Positions 41,734 to 50,015 are shown, counted from the stretch's first letter. The stretch is DNA of 64,000 bases from Candidatus Gastranaerophilales bacterium (GCA_900770525.1 CAAHDT010000027.1:186001-250000); one strand, 5' to 3'. The notes: generated by a model from the sequence alone, not told the origin. Program-made: numbers and translations.

Positions 41734-42909
41734 ATGACAAAAACATATTTAGATGCAGTTAAATTATTACAGTCACAAGGAAAATTTTATATAAACTTAG
41801 GTTTAGATAGAATTTCAATGGTTTTAAATCTATTAGACAATCCTCAAGACAAATTACAATATATCCATGTTGCAGGTACCAACGGCAAAGGTTCAGTTTG
41901 CGCAATTCTTGCCTCAATATTAAAAGAATATGGTAAAAAAGTAGGATTATACACTAGTCCCCACATATTTAGCTATACAGAGAGAATTAAAATTAACGGA
42001 GAAAATATTTCGGACGAAACCTTTGCAAAATATGTTTTTGAAATAACAAACCTTGCAGATAAAAATGATATCCATTTAACGGAATTTGAAATTCTAACAG
42101 CCACAATGTTTAAGTATTTTGCGGATAATAACGTTGAAGTTGTAGTACTTGAAACAGGTTTAGGCGGACGATTTGATGCAACAAATGTTATAAAAAATAA
42201 CTTATGCTCAATTATCACACACATAGACTTAGACCACACCGATAGACTTGGAAACACAAAGGATAAAATCGCATTCGAAAAAGCAGGTATTATAAAAGCA
42301 GGCTGCCCTGTTATTACGTGTGAAGGCTATGAAGCTATTCGAGATAAGGCTGATGAATTAGATTCTCTATTAATGATGGTTACCCCTTTTGAAGACACAA
42401 CAGAACTCTCATTAAAAGGAACTTACCAACAAGAAAATTTATCTCTTGCACTGGCTGCAATACGATTAATATATCCGCATATTCCGTATGAAGTTGTTTT
42501 ACGCGGTTTACATAATGTAAAACATCCTTGTCGATTTGAATATATTCAAGACAAAAACCTATTAATTGATGGCGCACACAACCCAAACGGAGCAATGGCT
42601 TTAAGAGAGAGTATAGATATGGATTTTCCGACACAAAAGAGAAGATTTGTTTTCGGTTGCCTTAATACAAAAGATTACCACAAAATGATGCAAATTCTTT
42701 TCACAAAAAATGATGAAATATATTTAAATCATTTTTCACACCCAAATTCGGTAACTGTAGAAGATTTACAAAAAGCTTGTCCTTATTCGACAAAAGAATT
42801 CAAGTCATTGGATGAATTCGATTTAAGTGATAATAAAACACTCACAATTATTTGCGGTTCATTCTATATGATACAGGACATCTTAACTCCAGACACCCTA
42901 GAAAACTAA
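41734..42909 (+). CDS. folC: Dihydrofolate synthase / folylpolyglutamate synthase
   Basis: A 391-residue Mur-ligase-like enzyme adding glutamate to dihydropteroate and folates. The P-loop is HVAGTNGKGSVCAI (about residue 47), then SPHIFSYTERIKING, ETGLGGRFDATN and, in the C-terminal domain, DGAHNPNG (about 283). It is slightly shorter than E. coli FolC (422). AGGAAC precedes the ATG. It is the last gene of the pyrG-to-folC run. Confidence 0.94.
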   Translation: MTKTYLDAVKLLQSQGKFYINLGLDRISMVLNLLDNPQDKLQYIHVAGTNGKGSVCAILASILKEYGKKVGLYTSPHIFSYTERIKINGENISDETFAKYVFEITNLADKNDIHLTEFEILTATMFKYFADNNVEVVVLETGLGGRFDATNVIKNNLCSIITHIDLDHTDRLGNTKDKIAFEKAGIIKAGCPVITCEGYEAIRDKADELDSLLMMVTPFEDTTELSLKGTYQQENLSLALAAIRLIYPHIPYEVVLRGLHNVKHPCRFEYIQDKNLLIDGAHNPNGAMALRESIDMDFPTQKRRFVFGCLNTKDYHKMMQILFTKNDEIYLNHFSHPNSVTVEDLQKACPYSTKEFKSLDEFDLSDNKTLTIICGSFYMIQDILTPDTLEN

Positions 42910-42914
42910 AAAAA

Positions 42915-43154
42915 CTAGACTTCAACAAACAAACGTCTGCCGACAATATTTTGTTTGCCGTTATAATAACCGGCAAAATATCCACCTTTTACAGGCTTGT
43001 TTTTAGCATAAGTAGCACTATTATACTGATGCCCATTATAGTTAACAAAAGGATTGTTTTCAAACGGATTCGATGACTTTGGTGTCACCGGTGTAGTCGT
43101 TTGCACCTGAACAGGAGTCAACACTTGTGATAATAAATTTACAATATTCGCCAT
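42915..43154 (-). CDS. Small hypothetical protein, Asn/Tyr/Pro-rich
   Basis: A 79-residue protein not matched to any family I know. It begins MANIVNLLSQVLTPVQVQTT, has a Pro/Asn-rich middle (SSNPFENNPFVNYNGHQYN) and a Gly/Tyr segment (GGYFAGYYNGK). No transmembrane helix or signal peptide. GAGG lies at the right distance before the ATG, which supports it being a real gene. It is convergent with folC at a 5-bp distance. Confidence 0.6.
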   Translation of the reverse strand: MANIVNLLSQVLTPVQVQTTTPVTPKSSNPFENNPFVNYNGHQYNSATYAKNKPVKGGYFAGYYNGKQNIVGRRLFVEV

Positions 43155-43365
43155 TATATAACCTCTACTTACTACACATAATTATTAATGCTAAAAACTA
43201 ATTTGTCATCAATTTACATTAAATATTAAATTCTGTTAACAAACATCATCCTATATAATGATATTTATGAACAATAAGAAATATTTTATAAATAGCCCTG
43301 TCGTAGAATTAAAAATCACATAACAGTCTTTTAAAATTTTTCCGTAATAAATCGGAGGAAAAAAT

Positions 43366-43662
43366 ATGACAAAACCGTTATCCAAATCAATATTAAAAGT
43401 TGCTGAAAAAACAGGCTCAAACAGAATTATAATATTTACAAATCACCTTAAAATAGATGGAAATCTTTATGTAAAAGATGGACGCTGCGAAGAGTGTCAT
43501 GACGATATTCTTACACTTACAAACGTTCTGGTCTGTAGATTAAACGATTATTGTACTTGCGATGAAGATGATTGTGAATGCAATGATTACGTATGCTTCA
43601 GATATGATTGGCTAAACATTGGAGTAGACAGTATCGTAGCTTATAGTATTTTGACAGAATAA
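43366..43662 (+). CDS. Hypothetical acidic cysteine-rich protein
   Basis: A 98-residue protein preceded by an excellent ribosome site (GGAGGAAAA). The first half is ordinary (MTKPLSKSILKVAEKTGSNR). The second half holds eight Cys in CEECHDDI, VCRLNDYCTCDEDDCECND and CFRYDW, rich in Asp/Glu. Such spacing suggests metal or iron-sulfur binding. I recognise no family. It is free-standing, followed by a 155-bp spacer. Confidence 0.65.
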   Translation: MTKPLSKSILKVAEKTGSNRIIIFTNHLKIDGNLYVKDGRCEECHDDILTLTNVLVCRLNDYCTCDEDDCECNDYVCFRYDWLNIGVDSIVAYSILTE

Positions 43663-43817
43663 TCAGGAGGTGAACACAGTAAATTGTGCTTTCAGCCCAA
43701 CATAACAACGCTATAAATTTCTTATTTTAATCTCCTCAAGAATTAACCGACAAATTTTTCTAAAGGTGAGTGCAAAAAAATAAAAATCTTGAATAATTTA
43801 AACATAAGGGAGAAGAT

Positions 43818-44495
43818 ATGATTAAACGAATTTTTATAATAACCCTCGTATTATTTGGGATGAACTTCACAACAATCGGCAGCTTTGCAGGACAACTTGT
43901 ACCTGATGAAGAAATTAATATAACCGTATACGAAAAAATTAATCCTGCAATCGTGTCGATTGATGCGGAACTTGACGACGGGATTTCTGCCGGAACCGGC
44001 TGTATTGTAAGTTCTGACGGAATGATTTTAACAGGCTCTCATGTTGTCGACGGATGTAAATCCGTTGAAGTTACAATGTTTAATGGGCAAGTTTACAAAG
44101 CCGCAATCATTTCAAAAATGGGTAAAAATAAAGACTTGGCTCTCCTAAAAATCTCACCTAAACGTCCTCTACAGACAATTAAGTTTGGAGATTCAGAAAC
44201 AGTAAAAGTCGGACAGAAAGTTCTTGCAATAGGGAATCCGTTTGGATTTTCAGGAACACTTACCCAAGGCATAATTTCCAGAATAGACAAAACTAAAGGC
44301 AGAATTCAAACAGATGCAGCCATTAACCCCGGATGTTCCGGAGGACCTCTCTTGAATTCATCCGGTGAAGTTATCGGGATTAATCAATCCATCTACAATC
44401 CTGATAACAATATCTCCAATATTGGTATTGGATTCGCTATCCCGATAAATGATGCAAAGCAGTTTATTCAACTTGCCAAAGTTAGCAAAAAATAA
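43818..44495 (+). CDS. Exported trypsin-like serine protease (HtrA/DegP catalytic domain only)
   Basis: A 225-residue S1C-type protease. A signal peptide covers residues 1-24 (ending IGSFAG). The catalytic triad is complete: His in TGSHVVDG (about 75), Asp in KDLALLKI (about 109) and Ser in NPGCSGGPLL (about 176; usually GNSGG). No PDZ domain follows, unlike DegP, so it lacks the usual substrate sensor. GGGAG precedes the ATG. It likely acts in the periplasm. It ends next to the convergent pilin 4 gene, so a processing role there is conceivable but unsupported. Confidence 0.88.
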   Translation: MIKRIFIITLVLFGMNFTTIGSFAGQLVPDEEINITVYEKINPAIVSIDAELDDGISAGTGCIVSSDGMILTGSHVVDGCKSVEVTMFNGQVYKAAIISKMGKNKDLALLKISPKRPLQTIKFGDSETVKVGQKVLAIGNPFGFSGTLTQGIISRIDKTKGRIQTDAAINPGCSGGPLLNSSGEVIGINQSIYNPDNNISNIGIGFAIPINDAKQFIQLAKVSKK

Positions 44496-44496
44496 G

Positions 44497-45225
44497 CTAG
44501 AACTTTATCTTTTTCGGATAATCTTTTGGAACTTTCCAACCATTCTGAGATATTAAAGCCGTACAATACCATCTTAACCCAGTTTTACAATCATTCATTA
44601 ATGAGCTTCTATTTCCATTCCAACTGTATAAATATGGCTCCAATCCTTTCTTGAAATGATATTTCCATTCATTGCTATACGTTGTCGTTGAGAGATGCGA
44701 ACCAAAAAGAAACTTAAAACTACAAGAACCATTTCGCTCTTCCGACTTAAACGAAAGGCATTTTTCAGCATGGGATGGGAAAAATTCTAAATCTCTATTA
44801 TTTGAATTTTGAAACGCAAAAGCACTACCATCTGAAAAATAATGTAAAACACGTTCACACCCTTCCGCATCTTTTACAGTTTTAGTGCTACTTGTTTTTA
44901 AATACGGAGCCCAATATTTGTTATAAGCAACATTAGTTCTGGCATTTTGGTCTATAGGTACTCCATTTTCATCTTTTTTAGGAGAGCCATCCTCTTCCCG
45001 TTCTTCAAAAACACTATATCCATCCCAAGGAAAATCTCCAAAATCATTCTTCGCCATCAAAACAGCCTGATTCATCGTTGAATAAAACTTTTTTAATCTG
45101 GTTTCTGCCACACTGTTATTATATTTCTGCATTAACATTGGCATAGTTAACGCAGAAACAATTCCAATTATACCAAGAGTAATTAACACTTCAGCTAAGG
45201 TAAATCCAAAATTTTTATTATTCAT
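44497..45225 (-). CDS. Type IV pilin-like protein (pilin 4, 'QNGWKVPKDYP' class)
   Basis: A 242-residue prepilin-like protein. MNNKNFG precedes FTLAEVLITLGIIG (Gly at -1, Glu at +5). The domain is close to pilin 1: both have AEKC, NGSCSFKF-type and RDIEFFP/RDLEFFP segments, and both end YCTA.I.QNGWK(I/V)PKDYP. GGAG precedes the ATG. It is divergent from an HTH regulator, with a 36-bp dyad in the gap. The regulator is related to that of pilin 2, not to that of pilin 1. Confidence 0.85.
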   Translation of the reverse strand: MNNKNFGFTLAEVLITLGIIGIVSALTMPMLMQKYNNSVAETRLKKFYSTMNQAVLMAKNDFGDFPWDGYSVFEEREEDGSPKKDENGVPIDQNARTNVAYNKYWAPYLKTSSTKTVKDAEGCERVLHYFSDGSAFAFQNSNNRDLEFFPSHAEKCLSFKSEERNGSCSFKFLFGSHLSTTTYSNEWKYHFKKGLEPYLYSWNGNRSSLMNDCKTGLRWYCTALISQNGWKVPKDYPKKIKF

Positions 45226-45247
45226 ACATAACTCCGCTTAATACTTC

Positions 45248-45283
45248 ATAACCTTATAATTATATATATCACTATATAGTTAT
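45248..45283. promoter_or_regulatory. 36-bp dyad in the pilin 4/HTH gap
   Basis: Fourteen of 18 paired positions are complementary: ATAAC and GTTAT ends, TATA blocks and an ATATATAT centre. When the centres are aligned, 23 of 34 positions equal the dyad at 14228-14261 beside the paralogous regulator. Confidence 0.55.
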
Positions 45284-45344
45284 TATTACTCAATTTTTGC
45301 GATTAGTCAATCCCTGTTATCAAATAATGACTATAATTGTTAGT

Positions 45345-45557
45345 ATGAATATCAAAAATGAAATTAAAGTTGCAATAGCCAGAAAAGGAACAACACTAAA
45401 AAAAGTATGCGAAAAGCTTTCTGAACAAACAGGGAAATACTATTCCTACAACAACATCTCAAACAAAATGGCACGCGGAACAATTAAATTTAATGAAGTT
45501 CAAGAAATCTTTAATATTCTTGGCTATGAACTGAACTATACCGCTATTGAAAACTAG
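45345..45557 (+). CDS. Small HTH regulator divergent from pilin 4
   Basis: A 70-residue DNA-binding protein, MNIKNEIKVAIARKGTT at the start, HTH around LKKVCEKLS...NNISNKMARGTIKFNEVQEI, ending LGYELNY. It is a paralogue of the regulator at 14311. TATAAT ends 7 nt before ATG 45345 with no Shine-Dalgarno; an upstream in-frame start at 45297 is rejected because it precedes the promoter. Probably autoregulated, and controls pilin 4 through the dyad. Confidence 0.8.
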   Translation: MNIKNEIKVAIARKGTTLKKVCEKLSEQTGKYYSYNNISNKMARGTIKFNEVQEIFNILGYELNYTAIEN

Positions 45558-45593
45558 ATTAATCCTCTTTATTTTTTGATGTAAAATATGTTT

Positions 45594-46241
45594 ATGAAAG
45601 ATTTTTTTATTGGTTTATTAGACTGGATTTATAAAAAGAAATGTTATTTTTGCAAGAGCTCTAAAGAATGCGTAAAAATGTGTTCAAAATGCTATGAGGA
45701 AATGGATTACCTTCCTGTAAAGGTTAACAGAGTAATCGATGGAGTTAACGTTTACTGCGCCGGAATATACGAAAAAAATCTTCAAAAACTTATTAGAGGA
45801 CTTAAATATCACAACCAACGTGAACTTGCTTATTATTTAGCAAAATTTATGGTCGGCTATTGGAATAATGTTACAGAAAACAAAAACTATCAAATTGTAC
45901 CTGTTCCAATTTTTGAAAAAAGAAGAAAAAAAAGAAAATATAACCATATGGAACTTGTTGGAGAAGAAATTGCCACACTCACAGGTTATAATTACAACCC
46001 GAATTTAATCAGAAGAATTAAAAATACAAAGCCTCAATATAACCTCAAAAAACCGGAACGAATAAAAAATCTTAAAAACGCATTTGAAGTTAACAAAAAT
46101 GAATTAAAAGAAGGAACTATTCTACTTATAGATGATATTTGTACAACCGGCTCTACTTTTGAAGAAATGATTAGAGAATTGCAAAAACACGGAATTAATG
46201 ATATAGTATGTCTTACGGCAACTACCCCATTTGGTGATTAA
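45594..46241 (+). CDS. ComF-family phosphoribosyltransferase-like protein
   Basis: A 215-residue protein. An N-terminal zinc-finger-like part (CYFC, CVKMCSKC) precedes a PRTase domain with VPVPIFEKRRKKRKYNH and the PRPP loop LLIDDICTTGST (about residue 178). ComF is needed for natural transformation in several bacteria, acting on imported ssDNA; type IV pilus genes in the window are consistent with that. I choose ATG 45594 over ATG 45588: TAAAAT ends 6 nt before 45594, so 45588 would lie upstream of the transcript start. No Shine-Dalgarno. Confidence 0.87.
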   Translation: MKDFFIGLLDWIYKKKCYFCKSSKECVKMCSKCYEEMDYLPVKVNRVIDGVNVYCAGIYEKNLQKLIRGLKYHNQRELAYYLAKFMVGYWNNVTENKNYQIVPVPIFEKRRKKRKYNHMELVGEEIATLTGYNYNPNLIRRIKNTKPQYNLKKPERIKNLKNAFEVNKNELKEGTILLIDDICTTGSTFEEMIRELQKHGINDIVCLTATTPFGD

Positions 46242-46242
46242 T

Positions 46243-46572
46243 ATGATATTGAACGAATTTTCAAAATATTTACAAGAACATCAAACTGAAATTGTTGAAA
46301 ACAAAACAACCGCAACAAAACTTTTGTGCAACTGGATTAAACTTGTCATAAACAAAAATCCTAAAAATAATGTCGATAAAATTGTACATAAAGAAATTAT
46401 GCTCGCCGAAAACAAAGTTGGAGATTTCTTAATAGTCGGAAAATCCGAAAGCGGCAGAATTCTCGTAAATGCTCTTTCAAATTTTGCAATAAGTTACGAA
46501 AACTTTCTAATGAGTCGTTGGCTTGAAAATAAAAAACCACACCATTTTAATATTAGCAAAAAAGACAACTAA
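46243..46572 (+). CDS. Hypothetical protein following comF
   Basis: A 109-residue protein, MILNEFSKYLQEHQTEIVEN at the start, with a Lys/Asn-rich middle and a final SRWLENKKPHHFNISK. No known family, no membrane segment, no signal peptide. Its ATG follows the comF stop by one base, so it is translationally coupled to comF and may share its pathway (DNA uptake or nucleotide metabolism). The frame is clearly coding-like but function is unknown. Confidence 0.6.
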   Translation: MILNEFSKYLQEHQTEIVENKTTATKLLCNWIKLVINKNPKNNVDKIVHKEIMLAENKVGDFLIVGKSESGRILVNALSNFAISYENFLMSRWLENKKPHHFNISKKDN

Positions 46573-46649
46573 TTTTACCCAGCCGATTAATTTTAAATAT
46601 TTATTGTTGTTTTTACAATAATCCTACAATCAAGAAAAGGAGAGGATAA

Positions 46650-47513
46650 ATGAAAACAACAATATTTCAAGCACCTATATGCGAACTTAAAGAGTTGAGA
46701 AACTTATTCATAGAAATGACAGCAAAAAACTGCAATCAACACTGCAAACACTGCTATATTGATTTTCCTCTTAGTAAAAAAGTGAAAGATTTTATCTCGA
46801 TAGACACCATAAAAAAGGCACTAAATGACACTATAAACGATAACTTGCAATGTATTTATCTTACCGGCGCCGAACCGATGACTCATCCGGATTTCAACAG
46901 CATTCTTAGACTTTGCCTAAAAAGATGTAATGTTTGTATTTGTACAAATGCCAGTTTTATCAACGAAAAGAAAGCACGTTTTTTAAAAAAAGTTGAAGAT
47001 GAAAGTGACTTTGAAATAATTTTCAAACTAAGTATTGATCACTATGATGAACTGAAAAACGACAACTTGCGCGGAAGGGGAAGTTACCGTCAAGTTCTAC
47101 ATGCAATCAAACACCTGATAAAATATTCATTTAATCCGATTATTTCCGTAACAAACTACTACAGTGAACCGGACAAGCTTATTTGTCAAAAATTTATCGA
47201 AATTTTAAATAACATAGGCTTTCAAGCTACAGAAAAAAACATTGAAATTCACAACTGGCATGCAAAAAGTTCTACTGATACGGAAGATATTAGCTTGAAT
47301 GACAACTCCGCTCCTGATTGCAAATACGGAAGAATACTCACTGCAAAAGGAATATATTGTTGTCCGTTTTTATCAAATGACCACAGAGGTCGTTGCGGCG
47401 CAGATTTCAGCGATTACTCCAAGAAAACAAGTCTTGAATCTACATACTGCAACACCTGCCTTCAAAATAAAAGACAGGTGTTTGCAACAGATTTTTCAAA
47501 TTTCAATGATTAA
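46650..47513 (+). CDS. Radical SAM protein with C-terminal cysteine cluster
   Basis: A 287-residue enzyme. The [4Fe-4S]/SAM motif CNQHCKHC (CxxxCxxC) is at about residue 32, followed by TGAEPMTHPDF, the usual substrate-side motif. The C-terminal region has six more Cys (PDCKYG, YCCPF, GRCGAD, TYCNTCLQ), which suggests an auxiliary iron-sulfur site as in SPASM-type peptide-modifying enzymes. No precursor peptide gene is visible beside it. AAGGAG precedes the ATG. It overlaps the convergent pilO-like gene by 4 bp. Confidence 0.85.
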   Translation: MKTTIFQAPICELKELRNLFIEMTAKNCNQHCKHCYIDFPLSKKVKDFISIDTIKKALNDTINDNLQCIYLTGAEPMTHPDFNSILRLCLKRCNVCICTNASFINEKKARFLKKVEDESDFEIIFKLSIDHYDELKNDNLRGRGSYRQVLHAIKHLIKYSFNPIISVTNYYSEPDKLICQKFIEILNNIGFQATEKNIEIHNWHAKSSTDTEDISLNDNSAPDCKYGRILTAKGIYCCPFLSNDHRGRCGADFSDYSKKTSLESTYCNTCLQNKRQVFATDFSNFND

Positions 47514-48124
47514 ACTTTTTCAGCATACAACTTTAACTGCAAATTGATTAGCAAAATACTTTTGTTCTTTTGGTAAGGAACAATCTCAACTTTTGCGATA
47601 TCAAGATAGTGGTCATGTTTGTATAGTTCTTTCATAAAGTTTTTGAAATTAGTATAAGATGCAATCATCTCCATATCAAGCTTACAAACTGAATACTTTG
47701 AGCCACCGTTTTTGATAAAGTTATCATCTTGCGGATCGTATGTATATTTTACTGAACGAGTTTTAATCGCATTAGTTGTAATCAAACCTAGAATTTCGTT
47801 AAATTCTGATGCAATAATGCTTTCAGTATCAAGACCTGATTCCAATGGTTTGAAAAGAGGTTTGCTTACACCTTTCATTGAGGCTTGTTCCGCAGCTTGT
47901 TCTTGAGAAGCTTTTGTTTTCAACTCTTCTAAAGAACGTTCTTTTTCTGTATAAGCTGACATTTGAGTTTTATAATTTGAAACAACACTTATAAACTCAT
48001 TAGCCTTTGGCACAAGTTGCATTACAATCAAATAAATTGAAACAACTATTACACCAACCAATAGTATAATTGGAGTTTTTAAAACTGTCATTACGTCATT
48101 CTGTGTATTATTTTCTTCTGCCAT
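47510..48124 (-). CDS. PilO-like type IV pilus assembly protein
   Basis: A 204-residue inner-membrane protein. One N-terminal helix (residues about 18-38, TPIILLVGVIVVSIYLIVMQ) is followed by a coiled-coil stretch (YKTQMSAYTEKERSLEELKT) and a ferredoxin-like periplasmic domain. This is the PilO layout. It lies 21 bp downstream of the PilM-PilN fusion gene, as pilO follows pilN in pilus operons. PilP and PilQ genes are not beside it. Sequence similarity is weak, so context carries much of the call. Confidence 0.7.
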   Translation of the reverse strand: MAEENNTQNDVMTVLKTPIILLVGVIVVSIYLIVMQLVPKANEFISVVSNYKTQMSAYTEKERSLEELKTKASQEQAAEQASMKGVSKPLFKPLESGLDTESIIASEFNEILGLITTNAIKTRSVKYTYDPQDDNFIKNGGSKYSVCKLDMEMIASYTNFKNFMKELYKHDHYLDIAKVEIVPYQKNKSILLINLQLKLYAEKV

Positions 48125-48145
48125 TATTAAATTCCTTTATATCCG

Positions 48146-49909
48146 TTAGTTACCTTGAATTGGTTGTGTACCCAAAAGTCCTGATTGCGGTGGAGTTGAA
48201 CCGTTAGCCGGTTGTTGTTGTGCCGCATCACCATTTGCAGGAGCTGCGCCATTCGCGCCATTCGCACCGTTAGCTCCATCAGCACCAGCAGCAGGAGCAA
48301 ATAATGCTGTCAACTGGTCATCTGACATATTGGTAATTTCAAATGTATAATTTGAAGAACCGCTAGATGACAACGCTTCATCAACAGACTTACTTTCCAT
48401 TTCCAATTTTTGTAATCTTAATTTTGTTCCAATTAAAGAATCTCTAACATTTTTGAAGAATACATAAACATCTTCAACATTTGTAGCTCCACCTTTAATA
48501 TCAACTAAACCATCACCTTGAGTCATAAAGTATGTCATCCAAACAGTCTTAGGAATAGCATCACCAACCGCGATATAGTTCATTAGTTTAGATCGGTTAG
48601 CTTTTACACCGTTTTCAATTTCAGTTTGAACATTAAATGCTGTTTGATTACCATCTGATTTATAACCGGAAATTTGACTATCCAATTGTGACATATCATT
48701 GTTAACCTGATCCAACTTAGCTTGGTTAGCTTCAGTCATCTTAGGCAAAATTACAAAAGATAATAGAGCCAGAATTACAACAATAATACCGCCAAACACA
48801 CCAACAATCTTCATTGCTACAGACGGAGTTAATGTTATTTCCTGATCACCTAACTGAATTGTACAAGTAGGCTCACCTGAAACAGAACCGGTTGCCCCTG
48901 TTGAAAATCTCAAATTAATAGGATAATCTGAAACATCAGCTAATCCGGCACCAACTGCTTGTAATGAAATCTTAGGCGCATAACTTTGCAATACATTCAA
49001 ACCAACAGGAACAATTGATTCTTGTTTTTTGAATGAGTTGTTTTCCAAAACTGTAACAGAACTTTGTGTTTGCAACTTAGATGCTAATAAAGAAGCACTA
49101 ACTTGATCGGTATCAGATTGAATAAACAAATAATTTGCAGGACAACTCATCAAAGCAATTTGAGCTGATTGATTAATTGCATCATATAATTCGTCACCTT
49201 CATAAGATTTGATAGGCAACGGCTCTTCATAGTAATCAACAATCTTTTTACCTGACAATGAAACAATTGAATATCCAGTAGAATTAATAAGCATCAAATT
49301 CCAACTTACATTAGGTTGCATTTGAGCTTGAGTATAACCAGCGAAATCCAAAGCTCTCAACGTAGAAGTCAAAGAGTTTTCAACACCTACAAGAACAGCC
49401 CCGATAGATTCTAAAGCTTCACTAATAGCAGCCATTACATTACTTTGAATAGCGGTATAAATAATTTGTCTTGATTCACCACTTTGAGCATCAGCCCCAG
49501 CAGACGGACTGTTTCCTGCGTTAGGAACATCTTGCCAAGTGATAACCGGCTCAGACTTTCTAAATATATAAGACTGTTCAACTTCTGATTGCAAACCACC
49601 CATAATTGATGCATCTGTTAGCAACAATGGGAACTGCATAGTTCCGAAAGCAACAAGCGGCATGTTTAAAACAACTTCACATTTCGGATTAATATTTAAC
49701 TCTTCAAACATTTCAGTCAATGCAGATTTAAATTCTTCATAATCTGCAATATCTCTACCAGCTTCATTATAAGCTAAATCACGAACCGCATAATTTTCTA
49801 CAGTCTGACCTGCAACATCAAGCTGAATAACCTCCAAACCAACTTCCGGTGTAACTGAAACATACACTCTATTCTTTGTTGATGGTGACAAATTTCCTAA
49901 AAAACTCAT
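48146..49909 (-). CDS. PilM-PilN fusion, type IV pilus inner-membrane platform
   Basis: A 587-residue protein joining two pilus parts. Residues 1-350 look like the actin-like cytoplasmic PilM (SVTPEVGLEVIQLD, VGVENSLTSTLRALD). One membrane helix follows at about 367-390, then a PilN-like periplasmic part with a coiled coil (DQVNNDMSQLDSQISGYK) and a ferredoxin-like domain. The last 70 residues are low-complexity Gly/Ala/Asn/Pro/Gln (GANGANGANGAAPANG). In most bacteria PilM binds the short cytoplasmic N-terminus of PilN; a fusion would make that contact permanent. AAGAATATG-type spacing offers no strong ribosome site. Confidence 0.75.
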   Translation of the reverse strand: MSFLGNLSPSTKNRVYVSVTPEVGLEVIQLDVAGQTVENYAVRDLAYNEAGRDIADYEEFKSALTEMFEELNINPKCEVVLNMPLVAFGTMQFPLLLTDASIMGGLQSEVEQSYIFRKSEPVITWQDVPNAGNSPSAGADAQSGESRQIIYTAIQSNVMAAISEALESIGAVLVGVENSLTSTLRALDFAGYTQAQMQPNVSWNLMLINSTGYSIVSLSGKKIVDYYEEPLPIKSYEGDELYDAINQSAQIALMSCPANYLFIQSDTDQVSASLLASKLQTQSSVTVLENNSFKKQESIVPVGLNVLQSYAPKISLQAVGAGLADVSDYPINLRFSTGATGSVSGEPTCTIQLGDQEITLTPSVAMKIVGVFGGIIVVILALLSFVILPKMTEANQAKLDQVNNDMSQLDSQISGYKSDGNQTAFNVQTEIENGVKANRSKLMNYIAVGDAIPKTVWMTYFMTQGDGLVDIKGGATNVEDVYVFFKNVRDSLIGTKLRLQKLEMESKSVDEALSSSGSSNYTFEITNMSDDQLTALFAPAAGADGANGANGANGAAPANGDAAQQQPANGSTPPQSGLLGTQPIQGN

Positions 49910-50015
49910 ATTCTTCTTATCCTGTGTAACTAATTCCTATTTTTATTATACAATATATTTTGTAGAAGATACGAATTTTACAAAAATTTACACTAAACAG
50001 AGGAGACATCCCATA

